Part shown: positions 1 through 11,982 of the stretch, piece by piece
Layout: every line of letters starts with the position of its first letter
How positions within the stretch are numbered: position 1 is the stretch's first letter
Origin: Yamagishiella unicocca
Lineage: Eukaryota; Chlorophyta; Chlorophyceae; Chlamydomonadales; Volvocaceae
Reading direction: 5' to 3'
Length of the DNA stretch: 64,000 bases
NCBI GenBank assembly: GCA_003116995.1
Contig: BDSL01000014.1
Span: forward strand, 806,001-870,000
Translations under genes and position numbers: made by a program
Notes under the pieces: model-generated
What the model was told of the DNA's origin: nothing
Database searches by the model: none
The model's input: only the letters and a program-made list of their open reading frames with translations

Positions 1-3000
1 TGCTGCACAGGCGGAGGCCCTTGAAGGTGATTCCGGGGAAGAACCAGTCCTTAGCGTCGCTATCCCATGCCTCCAGGAGTATCCTGTCGAGTGTGGCAGG
101 AGGGGGCAGGACGGGGGCAGGAGGGGGGCAGGAGGGGGCAGGGGACGAGTTCGAGTTGGCAGTTGCGGCGCGGAGGGCGCCACCAGCGAGTGAGTGGGTG
201 GGGTGCGGCGCAGGGTGATAGGGGTCGCCGCGTGGGTCAGCGCCGCAAGTGGTGCATGGCGTGTCAGCAGCTTAAACGTATGCGTGCATGGCTGGGTCGC
301 GGCATGATGCGTCGCGAAAGACCTTGTGTGTGTGAAAGATCCTGCGCTCGGCGCGAGCGGCGGCGCAACGCGGCCTCACCCTTCGCGGAGCCAAACTGTC
401 GTCGGCTGCGGCGGCCGCGGCGACCGCCGCAGCGGCGCCACAAGCGATGTGGACATTGGTGACGGCGGTGGAGCAGACGGCGTGATGCCGGCGCGCTTCG
501 CTGCGGCCGCAACGGCCCGCTGCATACTTTTCGCGTACACCTCCGTCGTCAGGCCCTTCATGGGCAGCGGCAGGCCGTCCAAGTCGCGGCGCATACCGAG
601 GCCTGCGGTTCAGGGCAGGTGTCAGGGCTTCGCAACATACATCATGGACGCAATTAAGCACATTATTGTCGTAGTAGCACATTCAGAACTGCGCGCCGCG
701 CATTCACAGACATGTAACTTCTGGCTGTTTGACGTCAGGTCGGTACCTTCATGTGCGTTTCCTTGTCCCTTTCAGCAACCTAAACGATGTTCATTCCCTG
801 TTCATTCCCGTTTCCTCATCTTGCGCTTTGCACTGGGCGCGAAGAGCAGTTTGTAGCAACTACCGGCAGTTGGATGGACATGACCTCAAGGTGCACCATG
901 CTGCGCAGAGTTCCCTAATTTCCAGCCTGGAGAGCCCAGCCATACCGCCGCCTCGCCCACCCAGCCACCCGCTCTGCCGGCCACCTACCCGCCAGCACCC
1001 GCACTGTCGCTGGCAGGTCGACTAAGTTGGCCTGGTAGGGGCTGACAACGCCGGCGGGCACCCCGGGGCCGGCGATGTAGAGCGGTACCCGGCTCTCCTC
1101 CTCCAGAGGGCCGGCCTGGACGGGTCGGGGACAGAGGTGGGGGGCCGCGGTCAGGGACCGCGACGAAGGCCACAACGCGGTAGGTTTCGCCATGTTGGAG
1201 GCGGTGGTAGGCGAACCGGACGGTACATATACCCTCACAGCGCCTATGGGCGCTGTACGGGCACCACCCCATGTCCATCCCAGCACGTTGAGGTATCGTC
1301 AAAGCCCGGCTACCGTTCCCTCCTGCAGTGGTCCTCCCCTCGCTCCACCACCACCGCCTTCCGGTGGTTGCGCACCTTCCCACTCTCCAGGGAGTGCTGG
1401 CCCATGTGCTGCGGGGGTGGAGGTGCAGGGCGCACGGGCGGAGTTTGGAAGGGTTTTGGTATGTGTTTTGTGGTAGGTAGCCGTGGGAGGCCCACGGAGG
1501 CTATCATCGAAGCCCCACAGGACGTGCCATGCAGCCAAGGTGTGGTGAAATGGTGGGGGGGGGGCGTGTGTGACGGGCGCGGTCGCTGCAGGCGGAGCCA
1601 CAAGGAGCCGCAGCAGTGGCCCTTGGTTCGCCCCTTGGGGAGCAGAGGCAGCCCGAGGTAGTGTGAGGGCAGGGAAGGAAAGCCGGAAAGGTGGGCGGGG
1701 CGGCCGGGGTCCGGGGTCTCACCAGGCCGTTATCAGAGGCGTAGATGATGTAGGTGTTGTTGAGGACACCACGGTCGGCGAGCTTGGTGACTGCAGGCAG
1801 CAGGCAGCAGGCAGCAGGCAGCAGGCAGCAGGCAGTGGACGCTGGGGGTTGCATCTTGGGTGCAGTGGGAATGGGTGATTGGGGGTTACATAAAAGAACC
1901 GTTGACTCGACATAGGTATTGTAGTGATTGGGGGTGACTGGGGGCGGCGGTCAGTTGGGTGTGCAGAGCACCTGCTGCTTCTATAGGAGGCAGGAGGGAG
2001 GCTTCCGGGTGTCATGCCGCCACCCCTCTCGACTACCCCATCCCCCTGCAGCTACTGCCCCTTGGTCTGGCTCCGTGCAGCTACTGCCTCACCAATCGCC
2101 TCGATCATCTCGTCCACAGCTCGCAGCGCCCTAAGTCGCCCGACGTACAGCTCCGTCATCGCCTTGACGTTGTCAGGTCTGCGAGGAGAGCCGTTGTCGG
2201 CAGGCCGGGGGGTTAGGCTCGGCGCAAGCCTGGCCGGCCGTGATCTCGCTCCCCGCCCCCTCTTTCCCCGTTGGACACGTGCAAACTGACCCGCGCACGG
2301 AACCCTCGCGCCCTCGACCCGCCGGTCCATCGCTACATCGCACCCTGCGCTGCATCCCCCGTCCAGCCTCCACCAGCCACGATATCGTCATCTCACGATT
2401 TCACAGCACGTCTACTCGCCAATCATCTCTTCTGGGACCCCCATCGCCATCGCCCTTGGTTTGTCGGCCGTAGATTTTCGGATTTCTTTTCTACCCCTAA
2501 TCCGTGCAGTCAACAACTCCCACGCTGGCGTCCTGACTGCAATAGATGCTCCCCTCCGGACGCCGCGCCCGTATAGGTCAGAGTCCAGGCGGCCCCCAAA
2601 CCCTGGGCCGCCGCCCCAGGCATCGTCACCCTATCCGGCTGCCCTCACTTAGTCATGTCGAGCTGCTTGGACGGGTTCAGCGGGTTAGGTTTTAGAAGGG
2701 TGGGGTTGGCGGGCAGCTGCATCCCGGGGTAGAGGTTGGCGTGGCGCGCGGCGGGCGGTGGCGGCTGCCAGCCCTGCCCGCTGTTGTCGAAGTGGGGGGC
2801 GGCGGGAGTGACCTGGAGGTAGAAGGGCGTGTGTGCGTCCACGGCGGCGCTGCAGCCAGAGGCGGCAGCGGGAGGGTGGGGGGTCACGGCGTCAGGGAGG
2901 GCAGTGCACGAGTGCAGGTAGCGCAGGGTTGCGTGTTGGTCGGATGAGGTGGAAGCAACCGGTGACCTCCGAGGAGACCCGCCCGGCGGGTGCTATTCGC

Positions 3001-5674
3001 TCTCTTGTGCAAAGAGCGATGACGGCGGCAATGACCCACACACGCACGCACAAACGCCGCCCGCCCGCCTCCCAACTCACTCGATGTACGACAGTGCCTT
3101 GCCCCTGATCACGTCCGTCTGGTATCGCCCGCGGGAGGACACGCTCGGCCCGCAGTTGAGCGAAAACATGGAATCGTAAAAGCTGTACGTGCCGTTCGTC
3201 AGGGCGTCCAGGTAGTCCACCCCCAAGGGGCAGCGACTCTTGGGGCCTAGGGGCGTCTGCAATTCAGGAGGGGGACGGGGGGAGAGCGAACCGGAACAGT
3301 CGGGAACGGGCTTGGGTTGTTGCGGAGGCAGGGCTTCCGGGCGATCCGGCCTGTGGCACACAAGCGGAGCAGCAGCGGGCGTGGCACTGACCATGAAGCC
3401 GTTTAGCAGCTTGCCAAGCAGGATAGTGCGGTAGCCGGCCCCCTTGAGCCAACCGGGCAGCCAGTCAGCATCCAAACCCAGCTTGCTGAACTTGGACCAG
3501 GCGCCTGGGGGCGGATCGCGTTGGCGAGTTCCAGGCGCGCTTTAGACAGGATTATTTGTACAAGTTTGTATGGCAAACGTTGTACGTGCGGCTGGCCCGG
3601 GGCGGCTGGCAGCCCACTTCCCACCGTCCGCTTCCTGGCCTGCTGGCCCCGTCCGCGTGCGTCCTGATGTGTCAGGGCGTGCCCTGAGACCATGTCAACC
3701 AACAGCCAGCGCCCTGCCGCTCAGGGGAGCGTCAGCATGTTGGCAGGTCGGCAGGTGCCCGCTCATCGCGGCCTATCTGGGCGCTCAAACCCACGCTCCC
3801 GGCATTGCGCCATCAAGGAGCGAGCACCGCCACCCATGCACAGGTAGAGATGTGTTCAGACGACGGCAACTCAACGCATGGCGCGTGGGGACAGCCTACC
3901 CGGCCTCCCTGGAGCCCTACTCGGCCTGCCTGGTCACCCGGTCTTCCGGAGCCCTATCCTCCCTCACCCTGCCTCCCTGGAGCCCTGCCATGTCCCATCC
4001 GACCTCCCTGAAGCCCTACCCGGCCTCCCTGGCCCACCCGGCCTCCCTGGAGCTTCCTGCCATTCCCTCCTGCTGCTCTTGTTCCCGGGGCGCCCACCTT
4101 CCTAGCCCTGGGCCCTCGGCCCACCTACCCGCCGGCACCCAGTTGCCCGTGACGTTCGAGCAGTGCGCCAGCCGCCCAGTCAGCAACGAGACCCTCGCCG
4201 GACAGCACACGGAGGTGCTGACAATTGTGTTGGCGAAGCGAGTACCTCGCTTGCCGATCAGGGAGTCGAGCGCGGGCATGAAGGCGGGGTGTGTGGAATT
4301 GAGCACCTCGTCCTGCAGGTGCAGGCGGGATGGGCGGCTCGGGAAGACCCGGTCACTAGACATAGGAGACGGATAGCAGAAACGAGCCGGGGAATATATT
4401 ATATATATCTTGGGCACGGGTCGGGGAGGGTGGCGGGATGCGGTGACAGGCGGGCGGGCGTGAGGGGGTGGGCGTGAAGGAGGTTGCCCGCTGTCTGTGG
4501 GACGATGCTTCCAGGGTCCTTGGGTGCTTGTGTGGTGTTGGGAGGTGGTACGGTGGGCACACAGCCTCCCCCTCGCGGTCGCCAGGTCGAAATCGCCACC
4601 ATTGCCAGGGCGCGGAGGGTGCCGCCTGCCCCTACCTCGCACCCCACGCCGATAAAATCTCGGGGACATGGCCCAGAGGTCTGTCTGCAGTAGCGTCACT
4701 CCGCTCTCCTGGGATGTCATTCGGCTGCCCAGTCACACGTGCGGGCCCGTCCCAACCACCAGCTGAATACCCCCTCCCGCTATCCTTTGATGCAGCCATG
4801 GAACCTTCCAGAAACACGCCCCACATGACGTTATCGTCGCGCACCTGGTCGTCCGTGATGATCACAACGAAGTTCGGGCGGTTGCCCACGGGCGTGAGGG
4901 GCGGCACGAGTGAAGGTGGCTTGGGCGGCGTCGGCTTGGGCATCGCCGGTTTGCAACTCTTCTTGCCGCCAGCACAGGCGGTGGTCGCCTTCACCGGCGG
5001 CGGGGAGGTGGCCTGGGATAGTGATGCATGGACCACACAGGCGGGTGAGGGTCGTGATGTTCGAGAGGATGCGGAAAGTGTGAGCGATGCTGTTGCCGTA
5101 TTTGGCCGATGCCAGACATGTTATTTCCACGGATAACTGCTGAGATATAAGTGGGGATTAGGAATCCAGCTTGAACCTGGAAGGAGCTGCTAAGGAAGGC
5201 AAGCCCTGGCACAGCCTGGCAAGCCCGTTTAATTTGAAAAGTCCAGGAACCTTAGCCCAATAATAGACGTGGCATGTGGCGATTGCACATTGTAATTTTC
5301 GTTGGCTCGCGTGAATAAATTTGCAATTTGAAGGTGAACCGCGCTATCCATGCCGACAAGCGACGTCATTCCGTAGCGCTGAAAGCTTGGCAACGGTCGG
5401 CGCGACTCAACATGCGCCGTTTCGTCCGAGACCTTTCCAGATCGCCCGCATAAATATTCTGGTTGAAAGTGCAGGACAGGAAATCTGGAGGGAAGCACAC
5501 AAACAGACCGACGGGACGGGACCGAACTGCGTTCGGTGCCGTCCACGCACAGCCGTGCACGCACAGTCTCCCTGCAACCATATTCACCTTGGAATTTGGC
5601 TTTGAAAGGGTCACAACGGGAAACAGCGCCGACGAAATTGCCACCAGCAGGATTATCGTCCGTATCGCCGGCAT
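1..5674 (-). CDS. Secreted sulfatase (arylsulfatase family), 3' end beyond window
   Basis: Hydrolyses sulfate esters; algal relatives are periplasmic and induced by sulfur starvation (family knowledge). My exons, in transcription order: 5588-5674, 4845-5012, 4129-4312, 3392-3504, 3081-3256, 2649-2849, 2093-2178, 1723-1790, 1376-1408, 989-1115, 380-602, then 83 to the left edge. All junctions are GT-AG and phases agree, giving about 516 residues in the window. The start at 5674 (MPAIRT) gives a hydrophobic signal peptide. An upstream in-frame ATG at 5719 is less likely because it would bury the signal. Visible signatures are the metal-binding ITDDQ (about residues 81-85, completed across an intron by DEVLNSTHP), the formylglycine motif C-C-P-A-R (C121), GYRTILLGKLLNG, NTYIIYASDNG and the VPLYIAGPGVPAG strand. 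The C-terminus lies outside the window. No regulatory element was recognised. Confidence 0.9.
90..150. repeat. G-rich tandem repeat in sulfatase intron
   Basis: Repeated GCAGGAGGGGG-like units lie in the last sulfatase intron inside the window, next to its acceptor. On the minus (transcribed) strand they form a pyrimidine-rich tract. Confidence 0.6.
1793..1836. repeat. 7-bp tandem repeat (GCAGGCA)n in sulfatase intron
   Basis: About six copies of GCAGGCA abut the acceptor of the sulfatase exon 1723-1790. On the gene strand the array reads as repeated TGCCTGC and supplies both the pyrimidine tract and several possible CAG acceptors. Confidence 0.85.
3895..4060. repeat. Degenerate ~20-bp repeats in sulfatase intron
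   Basis: Several imperfect copies of a unit like CGGCCTCCCTGGAGCCCTAC lie in the intron between sulfatase exons 4129-4312 and 3392-3504. Collagen-like plus-strand open frames here are a by-product of the repeat. Confidence 0.6.
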
Positions 5675-6116
5675 GGTCACTGCTGTGGAGGACAGACAGC
5701 CGCTGACGGCCCGAACCATCCTCTTGCCACTGGAAATTTCGCCGTAGCTGCTGCTGCTAGTAGTTTCTTGCTACAGCCCTTCTGCTCTGCACCCGGCGAC
5801 CTACGTCGTCAGAGGAGGGGCGCAGGTTGTTGATGTGTACACACAAGGCGATGTGTAATGCGCTGAGCCGTTAAACTTCTATGCTTTCTTCTATGAGGCT
5901 TCCGTACGGAGTTCTACTCAGCACACTAATTGCGCCCGCCTTGTCGTACTCCTATACAGTTGCATTGCGACTACATGACTTTTCCAGGCCCACCTAATCA
6001 GGACTTACACGTTTGTTGGCATCGATCTGTTTTTCTTCCCTGTGGCGTATGGGGCATCTCAGACTTTCGCGGCGTCGAAGAACCGTCCCTGTCTCATTGC
6101 CTGGAGCTAGTTTAAC

Positions 6117-6156
6117 TAGCGAGCGAAAGCGAAAGAAGCTTCGCTTTCGCTCACTA
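6117..6156. repeat. Long inverted repeat (hairpin)
   Basis: A perfect 13-bp stem (6121-6133 pairs with 6140-6152, GAGCGAAAGCGAA against TTCGCTTTCGCTC) encloses a 6-nt loop. The stem extends outward through CTAG on both sides with one mismatch. It could be a transcript hairpin or the core of a small inverted-repeat element; no other copy was seen in the window. Confidence 0.75.
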
Positions 6157-6569
6157 GCTCTCCTCCGTCTCTTCGAACCATGTACGGCGGCGAGCGCGAT
6201 GGTGGTCGATACCCTGCGCTGGTTATACTGTGTCATGCTGTGTCATGTTTCTGATCCGTGATTTGCCGACTCGAAAGACGCTGCTGCGCTATCGCGACGT
6301 GTGGTGAATTTGAATTAAGCGGTGATGCATTGGCCGTGCCAGATCATGGTGATCAGCATAGGATAGTTTTGCATGACCATCCTTCGGCGCCGCGTCACTT
6401 ATGGTGGCCAGGGGTGGCCTCGCTTGCGTCGTACGGTAACTGAGTATTGCCGTACGTGTGATAGCTACCAACGGGTCAAAGTTGCGGCTACACTTGATGC
6501 CCGTTAGTACTTCGTTACGACCGATTTCATTACTGATCTCCCCACGGACTCGGATGGTAACCACCCCAT

Positions 6570-7465
6570 CTACTTGTTTGTGGGCAAGCTCATCGAGAAG
6601 GTGAGCCGCAAGCGGGACACCCCTCCCGGAGGCAGGGGGTACCCCGGGGGCGCCCCCAGGTCCTCCCGCACGTACGCCTCATGCAGGACGAGCCGGGCAG
6701 TGGCCACGGCCTGGAGCTGCAGGGATGTACCCAGCCGAACACTGAGGCGGCTGAGCAGCACAGGTGTGCCCATCCCGGGGACACGCCAACCCAGCCGGGG
6801 CAGCAGGAGGGTGGCGACAGCAGGCGACAGCGTCCTCCGAGGGGCTGTCCGAGCGCCGGCAGGCTGGCGAGTCACCGCCCGTGTGACCAGCAACTAGTCT
6901 AACAGCAAATCCAGGAGCAGCCGCTGCAGGGACGCCGCCACCGGGTCATGACGGCCCCAGGACGGCCGGCATGCTAGGAGCCGACAACGCCAGGGAGACA
7001 GCGACCAGAGAGGTTGTCCCAGTCCATGGCTTGGGCCGCGCGGGCGTCCGTGCAGAGCTGGTAAAGGGCGACGGCGGAAGAGACGACGCGGGGGCCCGCG
7101 AGGGTAGGAGGAGCCGGGGCGCCGGCGGCCGGGGCAGTCGCCTGGGGGCGACGGCAGGGGCCACCGCAGCGGCAGGGGCGGCCGCCAGAGCAGCACCAGG
7201 GGCCACCGGGGGGACGGTTCCAACAGGGCGAAGCTCCAACGTGACCAGGTTCAGATGCTGGCCAGAGACGAGAGCAAACGTGTCCGTGCAGTCGAAGGAA
7301 GCATGGCACCGCGTCGGAGCCAGGCGAACCCCAACTCCACGGTGCTGCAGCCAGCAGGGGGCGGCAAAGACGCAGCAGCAGTGCGCTGGGAGGTCGGGAA
7401 GCCGTGAGAGGCCATGCAACGTAAAGCGAGTCCATGCAGGCCAATTTGACGCCTTCTAGAAACAT
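6570..7465 (-). pseudogene. Possible decayed or unresolved coding patch
   Basis: The patch is GC-rich, unlike its flanks. The minus strand shows protein-like stretches in different frames, such as FDCTDTFALVSGQHLNLVTL (about 7230-7300), SSAVALYQLCTDARAAQAMD (about 7020-7090) and LSPAVATLLLPRLG (about 6800-6830). I could not join them with clean splice sites and stops intervene at 6894 and 6570. It may be a broken gene, a retroelement fragment or a chance GC-rich patch. I do not recognise a family. Confidence 0.25.
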
Positions 7466-8950
7466 TTGGAGAGCGCAGTGCGGATTGGTGCTTGAATGGG
7501 TTCGGCTGGGTTAGGCCGCAAGGGAATATGTCGGCAGGGACTCGGGTTGCGGGGGCGGTTCGGTGGCAATTGGCACCGGACCCTGTGCGCCCGAGGCTTC
7601 GCTGCATCTTAACAAAGCAGTACATGTATGTGAGCTGCATTTGATCAAGTTCATTGGAGCAGAAGGGGGCGAACGGTAAATGACCAAGTACAGCAACGCG
7701 TGGGTAGGCTCGTAGGCAGGTAACACCATAATTGTAGCACAGGTGTGTGACGCAGAGTCGCGGCGTTCATGGGAATGGCTCGCGAACACGGCCAAGTGTT
7801 GCAGCTATTCGGAAGGGCTGGCAAAGGTTCCGGCCAGACGATGTTGCAGCATCTGAAGCCACAGCTGCCAAGGCCTAACGCGAAGACGGAGACTACGACC
7901 ATTACTACGAGCATTAACTATGTCCTTGATTATGGGGCCAGAGCCACTTTAGGGGAAACACCTTGGCCTACGCAATGACGCTTCGCGAGCCGTCGCAAGT
8001 CGTGGTCGTAGTCCGCGATGTCGCCACAATGCTTATTGCGGTGTTTCGAAAATGTTCGGCTCTTACGCAAAACCTATTTCTATGCATCCATTGCTCGTCA
8101 CCAACTAGGAGGGACAGCAGACCGTAAACATACGGGTTTGATAACAGTATAGTAACATTAAACAAGTTCACGACACCTACCACCAAGGCATGATTTGATA
8201 AGTACTAACGAACGTAAAACTATAGTGGGCTGCGGCAGGACAATGTCCGCTGCCGCTCCTCCGCGGACGTATGCGAATGGCTGCAGCGCGGTACTACCGC
8301 TGAGGAAGTGACTGTTAGTTGGGAGTTTTCGCGTAAGGTATATGGAAAGCAATGTCAGGTTCGGCATGCGCTAGTACAGGGCAAGGATGGTTTGCGACGA
8401 ACCCTTAAACGAGCTGCTATGATCGTCATGGACATTTCGGACAGGTTGGCAGACTGTAAGGAAATCTCATGCAGTTGTAGAAAAACATTTGCAAGGTTTC
8501 AGATACCGGCATAAACAGCCAGTGCGAGCGCCAACGACAGCGACAAACCAAGACACACTATACATGATTGAGTTACGCATTCACTAAGAATCCCAGTGTA
8601 TAATTTATTATTATGCGTTCAATTGGATTGAGCCCCTTCAAAAATGCCCAGCACCCCCCCCGCATGATGGTACGGCATGACGTACCACAAGAACGTTTGA
8701 CGGTAAGGCAACTCCGCGCGACGACCAAGTGTTAGGATTCAATACCAAGAGTATTATTGAGAGTACCGGTGTCAGCCAGGTCTGTGACTGCAACAGCTCT
8801 TAGCCTTTTCACAAAATTCAAGCGTGAAACGTCGAAATGCCGCCAAGGGCATAGCTCTGAGCTTTCACGGTAGTACTTTCATCTGGTCGTTATCTATATC
8901 GCTTCACTCAAGGGCGACGGGGATTCCGCCGCCGGCGACAACGGCTTAAC

Positions 8951-11900
8951 ATGGACACTGCGTACACCCCCGCGCTGGTTCAGCTGACACAGCGGTTCCA
9001 GGAGGTAGGCGTGACGGAGTAGCAGTTGGTAATTGCATTTGTTGTCAGCTGCGAACTTTGCCGTCGCCGTTATTATGACTTTTCCGTCTCGGGGGGGACG
9101 CAAGTCTCGCTATCGCGATGTGCCCATGCCCATGCGTCGCTTGTTTCGTATTATGGATAACGTGTTGCATCATAAACGTGGGCAAGGGTCCGCATTCTCG
9201 AACACGCGCGCCTGGCGGAACGTTAAGTTTAAATGGTTGGACTCCGGCTGGCGCCTTTCCTTTGTTGCGTGACACAGTCTTTGTGCTGTCTTCACGCTTG
9301 TCTCATGACTGTTCCTTAATGTTTTTTCGATCAGGCAAGCTTGGGAGGCGGTTCCGTCGACCCAAACGTGCTTCTTGGAAAGCCCGGAGACCTGCTCAGC
9401 TCAGCTGAGGCTACCACACAATACAGCTCATCGGAATCCAGTTCAGCGGCTGATAACTTGAACTGTCATATTGACAGCAGCTCCTTACTCGACTCTTACT
9501 CGGGGGGCAATGCCGCGCGCCAGAGTGACGGGGCGCGGCAGGCAAACTCATCTTCGCAGGAGGGCAAAGCCCAAATTTGTTTTGACTTCACCAAAGGCGT
9601 TTGCTCTCGTGGCGATAAGTGCAAGTACTCGCACGACCTGGCAACCATCGTGCACTTCAACAGCAAGGAGAAGGGAATATGTTTTGACTACCTTCGCAAC
9701 CAGTGCCATCGCGGACTGCTGTGCCGCTTCAGCCATGACTTGTCCAACATAGCTCAGCAGTGCCAGGTCAGTACGAAATGCATACCGGCGAGTCATAACC
9801 CATTCACGGGCACGGGTTCGTGTTGAGTAGATCACAGCACTGGCCTCCCAATTCTCCTACCCAATATTGAACTGTGGGAGGGGTTCCCTCCCTCAGAGCT
9901 ATAATAATAAAGTTATGCTGTCACTCATGCCCAGGTGTATAACAACGGCGCCAAGGAGAACAAGGGGACGAAGCCCAATGCAATTTGCTACGACTTTGTC
10001 AAAGGCGTCTGCCAGAGGGGCGTGGAATGCCGCTACAGCCATGACCTAAGCTTGATTGCCCGCATGGCGCGCGGCGGGAGTGCGCAGCCCAAGGCTGGTG
10101 AAGTTTGCTATGACTACCTGAGGTAGGATTGGGGAATGCCCCCCTCGGCCTCTTGGTGTATTGACAGCATCCTACACCGTAGTCCCGCTTCAGCATCCTA
10201 CACCGTACTCCGTTTCAGCATCCTACACCGCATCCCGGTTCCTACATCGTATTCCGGTTAATAAACTGTATTCCGGTTTCTAAACCGTATTCCGGTTTGT
10301 AAACCGTCTTCCGGTTCCTAAACCGGATTTCGGTTCCTATGCCGTTTTCCGGTTACTATACCGTATCCGTTATCAGTATCCTTTACCGTATCCGGCGTGC
10401 CTTTTGGCTAATCAAGTGTTTCGCCCGGGGCTTATGCCTTGGTCAACCCACAGGGGCCGATGCAACCGCGGGGCCACCTGCAAGTACTCGCACAACATCG
10501 CCTTCCTAGCAGCGCCCGGGTTCCTAGGCAGCGCGTTATCATCGGACGGCACCCCAATTGCTGCACAAGCGCCTGGCACTGGACTACCCGGCCCTGGCGG
10601 ACAGATGCACGGCATTCCGCTGGCTGGCGGTCCGGGTTTCGTAGGCATGGGCGGCCTCCAAGGCATGCCTCCACGCCTAACGACCGCTTTGAGCGCTGAT
10701 CAAGCAACCCTGAACCACGTCCTAGCAGCGGCAGGACCTGGCGCCGTGAACCAGATGTTGGCAGCTCAGGCGGCCATGCATCAGTCCAACGGTATGGCAG
10801 CGGCGGCGGAGGCAGCAGCTGTTGCGGCAGAAGGGTAGGTCGAATGTGCGCAAGGAACGGTGCTGGATTATCTCGCCTTATTTGTTGCTGACGGTATTTC
10901 CTTAACGCTAGGCGGCGGCGGTCGGCCAGCATGACTGGCGAGACGGTCCACGACACGCTACACGTCAACGATCACCCACCTGGACATCACTGGGTGGGGA
11001 TGCCAGGAGGACCCAAGGCACTGGCGGCGGCCCAGCACGCAGCCATGATGACAAACTTTGCTGCTCATCAGCGCATGGCGCAGGCAGCTGCTGCTGCAAA
11101 CATGCACGCCTATGGTCAAATGGCCCATATGCCAGCCCTTGGGATGCAGGGTTCAGGCGGCTCTGCATCTGGACAAGGTGGTGGCGGTGGTGATGGCCTT
11201 ATGGGCCCAGGCCCAGCCGGCATGTACGGCAAACCGCCAGGCATGGGGCATTTCCATGGTGGACCGGAAGCAGGTGAGGCAACTTACGACAGCATATGAT
11301 TTTATTGTCTATGGTAATGAAAGCTCTTACCATTTCCCTGGTAGGTCCTCAAGCCATGAGGCGGCCGCCTCTGCCACCGACCCAGATGCCGGCGGAGCTC
11401 GCCGCGTTGCTGGCTGGCGGCGTGCAAGACAACTCAAACCTGTTCGCAGAAACCCTGGCCGCCGCTGCTAAGGCTCAAGTGCATGCACATAACCAGGTGC
11501 GACTGCCAAAAACAATGGCTAGGAGCAAGCATGTATATGCCGTTGTTGAGCTGACCGAGCTTTCGGACCCTCGACTAAATCCTCTACGTTGCAATATTCA
11601 CTCTCCCTTCGCTCAGAACGCGCGCATGATGGCCGCTGCATCAGGAGGTCCGAATGGGCCGATGGTCAAACCTGCAGGAGCCATGTTGCCCAGCATGGGC
11701 AATGGTGGCACAGCATCTGGCACCGGTCCAGCAGTTCCCCAGTCCATTCCCGGACGCGAAAACGTCCTAGTTCCGCATGGCTATGAGGTTGGACCCAACG
11801 GTGCCTACTCCACCGCGTCCTTCTCCGTCAGTGGCAACTCCCAGTCAGGCGGCGGCGCTTCCGTGGAGAATGGATATCTGTCCAGGAGTGCGCCATCCAG

Positions 11901-11982
11901 TGGTCCCCTCAACCCTGTCAACGTCAACCCTGACCTGTTGCCGATGATTAAGGAGATCTGGAGCAAGCCCGGTGCCGCATGA
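8951..11982 (+). CDS. Protein with four CCCH zinc fingers
   Basis: Likely RNA-binding (family knowledge). Seven exons: 8951-9004, 9335-9766, 9935-10122, 10454-10834, 10912-11273, 11345-11496, 11617-11982. All are GT-AG with matching phases, giving 644 residues. The start is the first ATG of an 18-codon exon, MDTAYTPALVQ. Four fingers with spacing C-x7-C-x5-C-x3-H begin near residues 100, 131, 180 and 219; the first reads CFDFTKGVCSRGDKCKYSH. An intron with a degenerate repeat splits the fourth finger after CYDYLR. The rest is Met/Gly/Ala/Pro-rich low complexity, ending in a short conserved-looking tail (LLPMIKEIWSK). The last intron is free of stops in frame, so its retention would still code. 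No catalytic domain is present. The target RNA is unknown. Confidence 0.9.
10167..10400 (+). repeat. Degenerate ~20-bp tandem repeat in CCCH-gene intron
   Basis: About ten imperfect copies of a unit close to TTCCGGTTCCTAAACCGTAT fill most of the intron 10123-10453, which splits the fourth zinc finger. Each unit carries short inverted halves (CCGGTT/AACCGT), so the transcript could fold. Confidence 0.8.

Larger units (their letters stand above)
5675..8950. other. Intergenic region without a convincing gene
   Basis: This stretch separates the sulfatase promoter from the CCCH-finger gene. No family-level signature was found on either strand. It holds the hairpin at 6117-6156 and a GC-rich patch (6570-7465) described separately. 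The part from 7500 to 8900 is AT-richer with only short open frames. Confidence 0.5.
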
